NCBI RefSeq assembly: GCF_030605225.1 | Contig: NZ_JAUWAV010000044.1 | Location: 1-32,918 of the forward strand | DNA: 32,918 nucleotides | DNA from: Geoalkalibacter sp. | GTDB taxonomy: Bacteria > Desulfobacterota > Desulfuromonadia > Desulfuromonadales > Geoalkalibacteraceae | Reading direction: 5' to 3' | Shown here: one piece after another, positions 6,864 through 14,831 of the stretch | Layout of the letters: every line of letters begins with the position of its first letter | Numbering within the stretch: the stretch's first letter is position 1 | Position numbers and translations under genes: made by a program | The notes under the pieces: generated by a model | What the model was told of the DNA's origin: nothing | The model's input: only the letters and a program-made list of their open reading frames with translations | Database searches by the model: none

Positions 6864-8249
6864 ATGGCGAGCGAGCGCAGGAAAAAAAACGACAAGCGGC
6901 AACTGGAACTGACCATCGAAAAGCTCGATGAGGAAGGCATCGGCCTCGCGGCCTGGGAAGGCAAGAGGGTTCTGGTGCCGGGCGTTCTTCCCGGCGAGCG
7001 CATCCTGGCCGTCATCGAACACGAGGGGCAGCGCCGGATCGCCGCGCGCCCGCTGAAAAGACTGACCAGCGCACCGGAGCGCAGCCGCCGCTGGAACTGT
7101 CCCCACGCCGAGGAATGCCTGGGCTGCGCCCTGATCAGCATGGACTATCCGGCCCAACTGCGCTTCAAGCAGGACAAGGTCGCAGCTGCTCTCGGCGCTT
7201 ACCCCCGCCTGGCACAGGCACGGGTGGCACCTGTATGGGCGGCGGAGCAACCCCTCGGCTACCGCTGCACCGCCAAGCTGGTCATCGGCAAGCACCATGG
7301 GCAGGTGAGCATCGGCCTCTATCGCCGCAACACCCATCAGGTGGTCGACATCGGCCAGTGCCCTCTGCATCATCCCTTGATCAACCAGATCAGCGCCGTG
7401 GTACGCGAGGAGATCGAGCGCCAGGGGGTGTGGGTCTACAACCCCGAGCGCAACAGCGGCCTGCTGCGTTATCTCGCCATTCGGGTCAGTCCCTCGCGCA
7501 ACGAAGCCATGGTGACCTTCGTCACCAGCGAGCGCAACTACCGCGAAATCACCCATCTCGCCAAGTGGCTCGTGAAAAAGATCCCCCAGGTGGTCTCGGT
7601 GCAGCAGAATGTCAATGCCTCGACGGGCAATGTGATTCTCGGCGCCCAGACCCTCAAGATGCTCGGCCACCCTGCCCTGCTCGACCAGGTGGGCGATCTG
7701 CGCCTGCGCATCTCACCGGCCTCTTTCTTTCAGGTCAACCATCCGCAGGCCGAGCGCATTTATGCGCTGGTGCGCCAGTGGGCGGCCTGCCGCCGCGACG
7801 AGCACGCCCTGGATCTGTATTGCGGAATCGGCGGGATCGCCATGAATCTCGCCCGGGACGCCGGACAGGTCCTGGGGATCGAAGTGGTGGAGGACGCGGT
7901 GCGCAATGCCGCCGACAACGCGCGCCTCAATCAGCTCGACAACTGCCGATTCCGCGCCGGCGACGCCGCGGAACTTCTCGAGGATCTCGAACTGGAACTG
8001 CCGCCCGGAGCGGTGGCGGTCGTCAATCCGCCGCGCAAGGGCTGCGAGCCCGAGGTGCTCAAGCGCCTCGCCGCTCTCGCGCCGCGCCTGCTGCTCTACG
8101 TGAGCTGCAACCCCCTGACCCTGGCCCGCGATCTGGATCTGCTGGCGGGACTGGGCTTTGTCACCGAGGACATTCAGCCCGTCGACATGTTTCCGCAAAC
8201 CCCGCATGTGGAATGCGTGGCGCGCCTGGTCCCAGCCCAAGGCGGCTGA
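6864..8249 (+). CDS. rlmD: 23S rRNA (uracil-C5)-methyltransferase, RlmD/RumA type
   Basis: A 461-residue class I SAM-dependent RNA methyltransferase. An N-terminal TRAM domain (residues about 10-65) binds RNA. Cys79, Cys85 and Cys88 (C-x5-C-x2-C) plus Cys166 form the expected [4Fe-4S] site. The SAM-binding motif DLYCGIGGIAMNLA is at about 317-330, and NPPRKGCEPEVL at about 388-399. The nucleophilic cysteine is Cys415 in YVSCNP, and the late DMFPQTPHVECVARL block is typical of the family. These features fit RlmD, which methylates U1939 of 23S rRNA; a related site such as U747 cannot be excluded by sequence alone. GGGAG precedes the ATG. The gene converges on the small lipoprotein gene with a gap of only 6 bp. 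Confidence 0.88.
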   Translation: MASERRKKNDKRQLELTIEKLDEEGIGLAAWEGKRVLVPGVLPGERILAVIEHEGQRRIAARPLKRLTSAPERSRRWNCPHAEECLGCALISMDYPAQLRFKQDKVAAALGAYPRLAQARVAPVWAAEQPLGYRCTAKLVIGKHHGQVSIGLYRRNTHQVVDIGQCPLHHPLINQISAVVREEIERQGVWVYNPERNSGLLRYLAIRVSPSRNEAMVTFVTSERNYREITHLAKWLVKKIPQVVSVQQNVNASTGNVILGAQTLKMLGHPALLDQVGDLRLRISPASFFQVNHPQAERIYALVRQWAACRRDEHALDLYCGIGGIAMNLARDAGQVLGIEVVEDAVRNAADNARLNQLDNCRFRAGDAAELLEDLELELPPGAVAVVNPPRKGCEPEVLKRLAALAPRLLLYVSCNPLTLARDLDLLAGLGFVTEDIQPVDMFPQTPHVECVARLVPAQGG

Positions 8250-8255
8250 AACGCC

Positions 8256-8474
8256 CTATCGCGCTTCAGCCTCGAGTTCGGCCAACCGCGCCCTGGCCTT
8301 CTCGGCCTGGGGCGAGGCGGGATATTTTTCCACGATATCGCGGTAGAGTCTGACCGCATTGGGGACATTGCGCTGCAACTCCTCAAACTGCGCGGTTTCG
8401 TAAAGCTCGCCCGCGCGGTCGCTGCACGCGACCAGAAACAGCGTCAATAACAGCACCGCCATCCATCTCTTCAT
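8256..8474 (-). CDS. Small TPR-like lipoprotein
   Basis: A 72-residue protein with a lipoprotein signal ending LVAC (cysteine at about 17), so it is probably an anchored envelope lipoprotein. After the cysteine there is one amphipathic helical repeat: LYETAQFEELQRNVPNAVRL, then YRDIVEKYPASPQAEKARARL. The pattern Y-x-IVEKYP-SPQAEKA is the usual tetratricopeptide unit of outer-membrane assembly lipoproteins such as BamD, but here there is just enough for one to one and a half repeats. GGGAGGA precedes the ATG. It is the third gene of a minus-strand operon, 23 bp after the histidine kinase. A role in signal sensing is only a positional guess. Confidence 0.75.
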   Translation of the reverse strand: MKRWMAVLLLTLFLVACSDRAGELYETAQFEELQRNVPNAVRLYRDIVEKYPASPQAEKARARLAELEAEAR

Positions 8475-8497
8475 CGCTTTCCTCCCTTGTTGTTCCT

Positions 8498-10489
8498 TCA
8501 GTCCTGCCCGGCCCGCACGGGTAAAAACACACGAAAAGTCGCACCGCGGCCTGGTTCACTCTCCACCTCGATGGTGCCGCCGTGGCGCTCGACGATGCCG
8601 TAGGAAACGGAAAGGCCAAGGCCCGTCCCGTTGGGCTTGGTGGTGAAGAAAGGGTTGAAGAGCTTTTCCCGCACGCCCGGCGTGATGCCGGGGCCGGTGT
8701 CGGTGATGCTCACCACCAGACGCTCCTCGCGCACCTCGGTTCCCAGTACCAGCAGTCCCTCGCCGGCCATGGCCTCCACGGCATTGATCAGCAGATTAGT
8801 GAACACCTGGCGCAGCTGTCCAGCATCGGCCTTCACCCGCGGCACCTCGTCGGCGTAATGCCGCTTGACGCGCAGATGGGTCATGATGATCTGGTGCGGC
8901 AGTTGGGCGAGGATTTCCTCAAGCAATCCATGGATCTCGAGACGATCTTCGTGGGGCTCGCGGCGCCGCGCGAACGCCAGCAGGTTGTCGGTGATGCGCG
9001 CGATTCGCTCGGTCTGCTTCTTGACTTCCTCGGCTTCCTCGCGCCCCGGGGCATCGGGCGCAAGCTCCATGAGCAGCAACTCGGTGTTGCCTCGGATGAT
9101 GGCGGTGGGGTTGTTGATCTCATGGGCGACACCGGCCGCCAGGGCGCCGATGGCTGCCAGTTTTTCGTTGCGCGCCAATTCCTCCTGGGCGCGCAGCAGT
9201 TCCTGGTTTTTTTCTTCGAGCAGACGGGTGCGCTCGGCAACCTTGCCTTCCAGGTCGCGGTTGAGCCGGCGCAACTCTTCCTCGCGCTCGCGCAAGGCCT
9301 GCGTCATCTGATTGAAGGCCTGGGTCAGGCGTCCGATCTCATCGGCCTCGCGAATCGGCAGCTCGCCGTCGCGCTCGCCGCGCGCCACCCGCTGGGTCAT
9401 CTCCTCCAACTCCAGGATCGGGCGCGAGAGACGCCTTGATCCTTCCCGCGCCAACAAATAGCCCAAGCCCGAACTAAACGCCAGGATCAGCGACAGCACC
9501 AGCGCCGCCTTGGTGCGCAGCGCCTTGTAGGGCGCTTCGAGCAGCCCCACGTAGAGCGATCCGATGGCATTGCCCTGAGGATCAAAAATCGGCTCGTAGG
9601 CGGTCAGGTACCAGTCATGGACCACCAGCGCCCGATCGATCCATTTTTTCTTTTCGACCAGCACGGCGTGAGCCACCTCGGGCGACACCAGGGTGCCCAA
9701 GGCCCGGTTGCCGTCGGGCAGGCGCACGGTGGTCGCCACCCGCACATCGCCGAGAAACAGGGTGGCGCTGCCGAGAAGTTTTTCCCCGTGGACCTCCTCG
9801 CCATACACGGTGCGCTTGATGCGATCGACTAGATCGAGGTTGTGATTGAGCAGCACCGCGCCATACAGGCAACCGAGAATCCGCCCATCGGGCGCATGGA
9901 GCGGATAGGCGCCGAGCAGAAACATGCCGCGCGTTTCCTCCACCTCGCGACCACGCGTTTTCGGAGCGATGAGGGGCAGCCGGGCCCGTTCGGCGAGCGC
10001 GGGGTTCTCCAGCGCCATCTGCGCCGGGGAAAGAACCACGGTGCTCGAAACGACGCTTCCCTTTAGCGCGCTTTGCACATAGGCGGCGGTGTTGATCCGG
10101 CCGAGGTTCTCGCCGGGATGACCGGCGCGCACCAGCGCCGCGCCCCTGGCGTCGGTCAGGGTGAGGATATCCATGCCGCGATTGGTCCGAATATCACCCA
10201 GGCGCCGCTCGATGACCTCCATGTCGCCCTGCTCTAGGGCTTCGCTCAGTCCGGCGCTGTGCACCGCGAAATGCAAGGCATCGCGCAGCAGTTCCTTCTG
10301 ATGATTGTATTCGGCGCGCGCCGCCTCCAGGTCGTTGCGCACCTTTCTCTGGGCTTCGCCGACGATCCAGGCATTGATGAGATAGTAGCCGAGAAAGCTC
10401 ACCACGACCATGGCCAGGGCCAGCGGCGCCAGGGAGGCCAGAGTCAGCTTGGCGCGGATGGAGAGAAAACGCGGACGCGCGAGATTCAT
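8498..10489 (-). CDS. Membrane sensor histidine kinase (Cache-HAMP-HisKA-HATPase)
   Basis: A 663-residue sensor. TM1 is at about 15-39 and a large periplasmic sensing region of Cache type at about 40-325. TM2 is at about 326-346, HAMP at 347-400, and a coiled coil at 400-445. The phospho-acceptor is His456 in GVAHEINNP. The ATPase domain has the N box NLLINAVEAM, G1 DTGPGI, F box FNPFFTTK and G2 GTGLGLS. All catalytic motifs are intact. Kinases of this class usually control NtrC-like regulators and sense small molecules such as carboxylates. The ATG at 10489 overlaps the regulator's stop codon (ATGA), which decides the start; the open frame continues upstream inside the regulator gene but has no signal or membrane logic. 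The ligand is unknown. Confidence 0.92.
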   Translation of the reverse strand: MNLARPRFLSIRAKLTLASLAPLALAMVVVSFLGYYLINAWIVGEAQRKVRNDLEAARAEYNHQKELLRDALHFAVHSAGLSEALEQGDMEVIERRLGDIRTNRGMDILTLTDARGAALVRAGHPGENLGRINTAAYVQSALKGSVVSSTVVLSPAQMALENPALAERARLPLIAPKTRGREVEETRGMFLLGAYPLHAPDGRILGCLYGAVLLNHNLDLVDRIKRTVYGEEVHGEKLLGSATLFLGDVRVATTVRLPDGNRALGTLVSPEVAHAVLVEKKKWIDRALVVHDWYLTAYEPIFDPQGNAIGSLYVGLLEAPYKALRTKAALVLSLILAFSSGLGYLLAREGSRRLSRPILELEEMTQRVARGERDGELPIREADEIGRLTQAFNQMTQALREREEELRRLNRDLEGKVAERTRLLEEKNQELLRAQEELARNEKLAAIGALAAGVAHEINNPTAIIRGNTELLLMELAPDAPGREEAEEVKKQTERIARITDNLLAFARRREPHEDRLEIHGLLEEILAQLPHQIIMTHLRVKRHYADEVPRVKADAGQLRQVFTNLLINAVEAMAGEGLLVLGTEVREERLVVSITDTGPGITPGVREKLFNPFFTTKPNGTGLGLSVSYGIVERHGGTIEVESEPGRGATFRVFLPVRAGQD

Positions 10490-11865
10490 GCCGGGGGGGT
10501 ACCGCTCTCGGGATGCAAATCGAATTCCTTGATCTTGCGGTCCAGGGTCTTGCGCGTGATGCCGAGGAGATTGGCGGACTGGCTTTTGTTCCAGCCCGTT
10601 TCGCTCAAGGCGAGAACCACCTGGCGGCGCTCCGCCTCGCGCAGGGGCAGGGGGGATTGGGGGTTGGGCAAAGAGGAAGTTGAGCGAGAGCTGACCTTGA
10701 GGGGCAGCACATCGAGGGTCAGGGTCTCGCCCTCGGCGAGGATCGCCCCGCGCTCGATGAGGTTTTCCAACTCGCGCACGTTGCCCGGCCAAGGATAGGC
10801 GCGCAGAGCCTCCAGCGCCGCGGGATCGATGCGTCTCACCGCGCTGCCGGTCTTGACGATCATCTTGCCGAGAAAATGGCGGGCGAGGGATTCGATATCC
10901 TCCTGGCGCTCGCGCAGGGGAGGCAGCGACAGGCTGATGACGTTGAGACGGTAATAGAGGTCTTCGCGAAACCGTCCGGCGGCGACTTCCTTTTCCAGAT
11001 CCTTGTTGGTGGCGGCGAGAAAGCGCACATCAACGCGCTTGGGACGCGCGGCGCCCACGGGAATGAATTCGCCCTCCTGCAGAACCCGCAGCAGCTTGGC
11101 CTGCAGGGCGGGACTCACATCGCCGATCTCGTCGAGAAACAGCGTCCCGCCGTGAGCTTCCTCAAGGATGCCTTTTTGGGTCTGCCCCGCACCGGTGAAG
11201 GCGCCGCGCACATGGCCGAAGAGCTGACTTTCAAGCAGGGATTCGGCCAGGGCGGCACAGTTGACGGCGAGAAAACGCTGGTCGTTGCGCCGACTGGCGC
11301 GATGGATGGCCCGGGCCACCACTTCCTTGCCGGTACCACTTTCGCCGAGGATCAAAACATTGGAATCGCTCGGCGCGACGCGCAGGGCCAGCTCGAAGAC
11401 TCTGCGGAACGCGGGACTGTCCGCGATGATGGTGCCGGGATCGGCCTGGCTTCTGAGTTCGTTGCGCAGATGGCGGTTTTCTTCCAGCAACTGTTCGCGT
11501 TCAAGACAGTGGCGCACCACGGCGAAGAGTTTTTCCTGGGGAAAGGGCTTGGTCAGGTAGTCATGGGCGCCAAGTTTCATGGCCTCCACGGCCGAATCGA
11601 TGGTGCCGTGGCCGGTCATCATCACCACCAGCAGTTTCGGGCGCAGTTCGCGCACCCGACGCAGGGTGTCGATGCCGTCGAGCTCGGGCATTTTCATATC
11701 AAGCAGCAGCAGGGCCACCGCTTCTTCCGCGCTCTCCTCCAACTGCCGCAGCAGGTGCAGGGGGCTGGGAAAAATCTCCACCTCATAGCCCTGGCTGCCC
11801 AGCATCTTTTTCAGGTAGCGCAGGATGCCCGTTTCGTCGTCACATATCCAGATCCGCTTGTCCAT
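10486..11865 (-). CDS. NtrC-family sigma-54-dependent response regulator
   Basis: A 459-residue three-domain activator. The receiver has Asp10/Glu11, phospho-acceptor Asp56 (LLLDMKMP), Thr84 and Lys106. The AAA+ domain has Walker A GESGTGKE (174-181), the sigma-54-contacting GAFTGA loop (221-226), Walker [10 protein letters not shown] (241-249) and the arginine region LRERQEDI. The Fis-type helix-turn-helix is at about 412-447 ([20 protein letters not shown]). A short Ser/Pro-rich linker (about 391-408) joins the last two domains. It is cotranscribed with and coupled to the cognate kinase by a 4-bp overlap. The ATG at 11865 begins the receiver fold directly; the longer in-frame start at 11931 lies inside the promoter. 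Target genes are not evident: no clear GG-N10-GC sigma-54 promoter was found in the window. Confidence 0.94.
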   Translation of the reverse strand: MDKRIWICDDETGILRYLKKMLGSQGYEVEIFPSPLHLLRQLEESAEEAVALLLLDMKMPELDGIDTLRRVRELRPKLLVVMMTGHGTIDSAVEAMKLGAHDYLTKPFPQEKLFAVVRHCLEREQLLEENRHLRNELRSQADPGTIIADSPAFRRVFELALRVAPSDSNVLILGESGTGKEVVARAIHRASRRNDQRFLAVNCAALAESLLESQLFGHVRGAFTGAGQTQKGILEEAHGGTLFLDEIGDVSPALQAKLLRVLQEGEFIPVGAARPKRVDVRFLAATNKDLEKEVAAGRFREDLYYRLNVISLSLPPLRERQEDIESLARHFLGKMIVKTGSAVRRIDPAALEALRAYPWPGNVRELENLIERGAILAEGETLTLDVLPLKVSSRSTSSLPNPQSPLPLREAERRQVVLALSETGWNKSQSANLLGITRKTLDRKIKEFDLHPESGTPPA

Positions 11866-11904
11866 GCCGCCTCTTCTCGATCCCAAGGATTGCGCGCAGC
11901 CTGT

Positions 11905-11931
11905 TCTATAATGGCGTCGCCCCGGGGTCAA
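11905..11931 (-). promoter_or_regulatory. Possible promoter of the two-component operon
   Basis: On the minus strand TTGACC (11926-11931) and TATAGA (11905-11910) stand 15 bp apart, about 40 bp before the regulator ATG. Both hexamers are good, but the spacing is short of the ideal 17 bp. Confidence 0.45.
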
Positions 11932-11991
11932 GCCTCTTTGCCGCCGACCTCAACCTAAAGTCAGGCCGACTTGGAAAACCAGCGCCGCGGA

Positions 11992-12020
11992 TTGCATTCG
12001 CGAAATGGAAAAGCTAATAT
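11992..12020 (+). promoter_or_regulatory. Sigma-70 type promoter of yedF
   Basis: TTGCAT (11992-11997) and TAATAT (12015-12020) are exactly 17 bp apart, about 45 bp upstream of the ATG at 12066. The promoter is divergent from the two-component operon promoter, about 60 bp away. Confidence 0.6.
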
Positions 12021-12065
12021 TTGGCATCGACACGACCTATCAACTCCCGCTCAGGAATTTCCCCC

Positions 12066-12650
12066 ATGCAAAGCCTCGATTGCCGTCAGCAGAAATGCCC
12101 CCATCCCGTCATCGAAACCCGCAAGCTGATCCTGGCGAGCAGCGGTGGGCCCCTGGAAGTGCTGGTGGGGGATGAAACCGCCCGCGACAACGTCACGCGC
12201 TTCGCCGAAAGCCAGGGCTACGGCGTCAGCGTCGCCCCCGCCGAAGGGGGCTTCGCCCTGCGCCTGACGCCCGGCGCCAAGCCGGCATCCGACGCGCCCG
12301 AACCGGCCGTCACCGGCCGCACCCTGGTCTACATCGCTGCGGATGTCATGGGCAGCGGCAGCGACGAACTGGGACACATCCTGCTGAAGAATTTTCTCTT
12401 CACCCTCGCAGAACTCGAATCCCGCCCCGACGCCCTCTTTTTCGTCAATGCCGGCGTGAAACTGGTCTGCAAGAATTCCGAGGTCCGCGAAACCCTGGAA
12501 AAACTTGCCTGCGAGGGAGTCGACATCGCGGCCTGCGGCCTGTGCCTGGAATACTTTCACCTCAAGGATCAGGTGGCGGTGGGCCGCGTCACCAACATGC
12601 TCGACATCGTCACCTCCCTGAGCCAGGCCGGCCGCATCATCCGCCCCTGA
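12066..12650 (+). CDS. yedF: Sulfurtransferase-like selenium metabolism protein YedF
   Basis: A 194-residue two-domain protein. The N-terminal TusA/SirA-like domain has the conserved CPxP motif (Cys11-Pro12-His-Pro14). The C-terminal DsrE-like domain begins TLVYIAADVMGSGSDELGHI, and later carries FFVNAGVKLVCKNSE and CGLCLEYF with VGRVTNMLDIV. This layout matches the YedF family, which occurs with selenium-utilisation genes in many anaerobes, although its biochemical role is not established. The ATG at 12066 with AGGAA upstream starts the TusA domain exactly; the TTG at 12021 lies just downstream of the -10 and adds a meaningless leader. A tRNA-Sec gene lies 1.1 kb downstream, which supports the selenium link. 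Confidence 0.9.
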   Translation: MQSLDCRQQKCPHPVIETRKLILASSGGPLEVLVGDETARDNVTRFAESQGYGVSVAPAEGGFALRLTPGAKPASDAPEPAVTGRTLVYIAADVMGSGSDELGHILLKNFLFTLAELESRPDALFFVNAGVKLVCKNSEVRETLEKLACEGVDIAACGLCLEYFHLKDQVAVGRVTNMLDIVTSLSQAGRIIRP

Positions 12651-12659
12651 GGCGCCACC

Positions 12660-13646
12660 TTACTCCCGGATGGGAGCGGCCCCGTCCAGCCGTTTTAGGG
12701 GATAGCGCTCGCGCAACTCGGCCATCCACGCATCCATGAGGCGCTCCTGCTGCTCTTTTTCCAGGCGCTCGCGAATCCGTTCCCGCACCTCCTCATAACT
12801 CAACTGACGCGGTTCGTTGACCTCCACCAGCCGGATGATGTGAAACCCAAAGCGGGTGCGCACCAGCTCGGAAATCTGTCCCGGTTCCATGGCCAGGATC
12901 ACCGTTTCGAACTCGGGCACCACTTGGCCCTCGTGAAAGTAGCCGAGATCGCCACCCACGTAACGGGTGCGGTCATCGGAATTGTGGTAGGCCAGATTGT
13001 AGAAATCCGCGCCGCCTCGCGCCTGCTCCAGCAACTCAGCCGCCCTCTGTTCGCGCGCCTGGCGCTCCTCGGCGGAGGCCGAGGGATCGACCTTGATCAG
13101 GATGTGGCTGGCGCGAAACTGTCGCGGCCGGAAATAACGCGCCTGGTTCTCCTCATAATGGGCCTTTACCTGCGCCTCGTCGACGGCGACCTTGGCATCC
13201 ACCGCCTGAGTTCGCGCCTTGTCGGCCAGCAGCTTGCGGAACATCAGGGCGCGAAAATCACCAAAGACCTTATCCCCCACCGCCTCGCGCATGGCCTGCT
13301 CGGAGGGGTAGCGGCCCAGCAGGGGTTTTACGGCCGCCGCCAGTTCCTCCTCGGAAACCGAGACCCTGTTCTCCCGCGCCCAGTTGACCTGATAAGCCTG
13401 AGCGATCAGATCCTCCAGGGCCTGGCGGCGGATTTCCTCGATCTTCTCCGGGGCGATCTTGCCATGAAAACTCACCTGCATGGGCATCTTGCGCTGCACC
13501 GTCGCGGCCAGATCAAATTCAGACACCTCAACGTCACCAACCTTGGCGATCAACCCTTCGGCAGCCAGCGCGGCACCGCCGCCCAAGGCCGACAGGAACA
13601 AACACAGAATTCCCAGCACCGCAACACGTAAGCGATTTATGTCCAT
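12660..13646 (-). CDS. Exported peptidyl-prolyl isomerase, PpiC/SurA-like
   Basis: A 328-residue protein with a signal peptide (hydrophobic 8-28, ending ALAA). A SurA-N-like helical chaperone region spans about 33-150. One parvulin domain follows at about 170-265, with the signatures RASHILIKV, GGDLGYFHEG and RTRFGFHIIRLVEV. Such proteins help fold and deliver outer-membrane or periplasmic proteins. A C-terminal charged helix ends in a short tail. SurA itself has two parvulin domains, so PrsA or a general parvulin chaperone is an equally good label. The stop is 9 bp from the convergent yedF stop. GGAAAGGG lies upstream of the ATG. Confidence 0.9.
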   Translation of the reverse strand: MDINRLRVAVLGILCLFLSALGGGAALAAEGLIAKVGDVEVSEFDLAATVQRKMPMQVSFHGKIAPEKIEEIRRQALEDLIAQAYQVNWARENRVSVSEEELAAAVKPLLGRYPSEQAMREAVGDKVFGDFRALMFRKLLADKARTQAVDAKVAVDEAQVKAHYEENQARYFRPRQFRASHILIKVDPSASAEERQAREQRAAELLEQARGGADFYNLAYHNSDDRTRYVGGDLGYFHEGQVVPEFETVILAMEPGQISELVRTRFGFHIIRLVEVNEPRQLSYEEVRERIRERLEKEQQERLMDAWMAELRERYPLKRLDGAAPIRE

Positions 13647-13761
13647 GGCCGTCCATCCCTTTCCTTACGGAACGAATAAATGAAGTTTTAAACAATTCAT
13701 GAATGCTATATCATCTTTTCGGCGAAATCCAGGGGGAATTTTTTGAAGCGGCCTTTCTTTC

Positions 13762-13791
13762 TTGAACGGGGCCGCGAACCTAAGCTAGTAT
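13762..13791 (+). promoter_or_regulatory. Promoter of the tRNA-Sec gene
   Basis: TTGAAC (13762-13767) and TAGTAT (13786-13791) are 18 bp apart, placing a start site a few bases before the mature 5' end at 13804. Confidence 0.55.
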
Positions 13792-13803
13792 GTCGTGCTT
13801 TTC

Positions 13804-13899
13804 GGGAGTAGTTCGTAGTCTGGTGACGCGCCCGGTCTTCAAAACCGGTGAGGGGCGTATCCCGTCCCTGGTGGGTTCGATTCCCATCTGCTCCCGCCA
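13804..13899 (+). tRNA. selC: tRNA-Sec (anticodon UCA)
   Basis: A 96-nt tRNA with the bacterial tRNA-Sec hallmarks. The acceptor stem has 8 bp (GGGAGTAG 13804-13811 with CTGCTCCC 13888-13895, one G-T pair), followed by discriminator G and an encoded CCA (13897-13899). The anticodon loop CTTCAAA is closed by CCGGT/ACCGG and carries TCA at 13839-13841, which reads UGA. A long variable arm follows, then a T arm with the TTCGATT loop. Its presence means the organism decodes UGA as selenocysteine. selA, selB and selD are not in this window. Confidence 0.96.
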
Positions 13900-13906
13900 A
13901 TATAAA

Positions 13907-13942
13907 AACAAGGGGTTGCGTCGCAAGGCGCACCCCCTTGTT
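13907..13942 (+). terminator. Hairpin after tRNA-Sec, probable terminator
   Basis: AACAAGGGG pairs with CCCCTTGTT and an inner TGCG pairs with CGCA across one mismatch, 7 bp after the tRNA CCA end. The tail is TTCGTTCG and has no clean T-run, so termination or 3'-end processing is probable but not certain. Confidence 0.6.
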
Positions 13943-13999
13943 CGTTCGTGCTCGCGCACAATCCAGCCTTTCGGGTCAATCTTGGCCCACCGAACTTTT

Positions 14000-14013
14000 T
14001 TGACTTAGGTCAT
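14000..14013. promoter_or_regulatory. CRP/FNR-family operator-like palindrome
   Basis: TTGACTTAGGTCAT is TTGAC-N4-GTCA with one outer mismatch, the spacing used by CRP/FNR-superfamily regulators. It resembles the TTGAC-N4-GTCAA type sites described for HcpR-like regulators in Deltaproteobacteria. A weak -10 (TGTAAC, 14034-14039) would put the start about 40 bp from the site centre, the geometry of a class II activator. Confidence 0.45.
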
Positions 14014-14092
14014 ACCCTTCCCGGCAACACCCTTGTAACCTGAGCCATCATCAACCCATCTCTTCCCCCCCCACGCACAGGAGACGCCAACC

Positions 14093-14389
14093 ATGGGATG
14101 CTGTTCCAACAACGGAAGCGGGACCGGTCCTTTTGCCCAGGGACGCGAGCTTGTTGAATTTGTCTATCAGGCGCACGGCGGAGCACTCCGCGTGCAGCGC
14201 ATTCCCGGCGGCGGGCTGAAGACGGCTTGCCAGGCTTGCGGTGACGGCTTCATCCTGACGACCTTTGTCGGCAAATGCCCCGCCTGCGGCGGCGTCCATG
14301 CCGTCTCTCCGCCACGCTGCGGCGACCCGGCCAACATTCAGTATGCCGGCAAGGATTTTCTTCTGCCCGAGGATCGGCTGTCGGCCTGA
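14093..14389 (+). CDS. Small zinc-ribbon protein of unknown function
   Basis: A 98-residue protein that I do not recognise as a named family. It begins MGCCSNNGSG and contains two CxxC knuckles 15 residues apart, CQACG and CPACGG, the pattern of a rubredoxin-like or zinc-ribbon metal site. Further cysteines are at 3, 4 and in PPRCGD. It has no signal peptide, so it is probably cytoplasmic. CAGGAG sits 8 bp before the ATG and supports this strand over the longer antisense frame. The upstream palindrome at 14000 suggests redox- or nitrosative-stress-dependent expression, which is inference. Confidence 0.7.
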   Translation: MGCCSNNGSGTGPFAQGRELVEFVYQAHGGALRVQRIPGGGLKTACQACGDGFILTTFVGKCPACGGVHAVSPPRCGDPANIQYAGKDFLLPEDRLSA

Positions 14390-14424
14390 GTTCGGAGCCA
14401 CCCCGGGAGCGACTGATCAGAGCC

Positions 14425-14817
14425 TCAGCCCAGGAGTTCCTTCGGAATATTGCCGCCGTTCTCGGCGAGTTTTTGCAGAACGGTCTTGTGCAGCCACATA
14501 TTCATCTGCGCCGAATCGCCCATCTTGGCCGCCGGGCAGCCAAGCTCGGTCGCCAGCTCCTTGCGCGCCGCCAGGCTGCTGTCGAGCCCCAGCAGCTTGA
14601 GCAGATCGACAATCGAGACCTTCCAGTTGAGCTTTTCGCGGCTTGCGGCAGCCATTCCTTCAAGCTTGGCCATGACATCAACCACCGTGACGGCCGCCGG
14701 CGCCGCAGGGGTTGCGGGGGCTGACGGGGCGGCAGACGCAGGCTGGGCCGCGGGAGCGGCTTGGACGACGGGACGAGAGAAACCGAGCTTCTCAAGGATT
14801 TTGCCAAACAGGCTCAT
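14425..14817 (-). CDS. DUF3597 domain protein
   Basis: A 130-residue protein starting MSLFGKILEKLGF. An Ala/Pro-rich flexible linker (residues about 18-43) follows. The conserved domain then contains KLNWKVSIVDLLKLLGLDSS, ARKELATELG, MNMWLHKTVLQKLAENGG and a final PKELL. This matches DUF3597 from memory; members are small and uncharacterised, and the fold is helical. No signal peptide. It lies 14 bp downstream of the DUF937 gene on the same strand and is probably cotranscribed with it. AAAGGA precedes the ATG. Confidence 0.85.
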   Translation of the reverse strand: MSLFGKILEKLGFSRPVVQAAPAAQPASAAPSAPATPAAPAAVTVVDVMAKLEGMAAASREKLNWKVSIVDLLKLLGLDSSLAARKELATELGCPAAKMGDSAQMNMWLHKTVLQKLAENGGNIPKELLG

Positions 14818-14831
14818 GTCGGATCCTTTCG

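Noticed and set aside
6525-7670. Long minus-strand open frame
   Set aside because: It is antisense to the tautomerase and RlmD genes, both with intact catalytic residues.
10876-11958. 360-codon plus-strand open frame
   Set aside because: It is antisense to the NtrC-type regulator, where the Walker and GAFTGA motifs read on the other strand.
14051-14401. Minus-strand open frame opposite the zinc-ribbon gene
   Set aside because: The plus strand has the two CxxC knuckles and a CAGGAG site at proper distance. The minus frame has neither.
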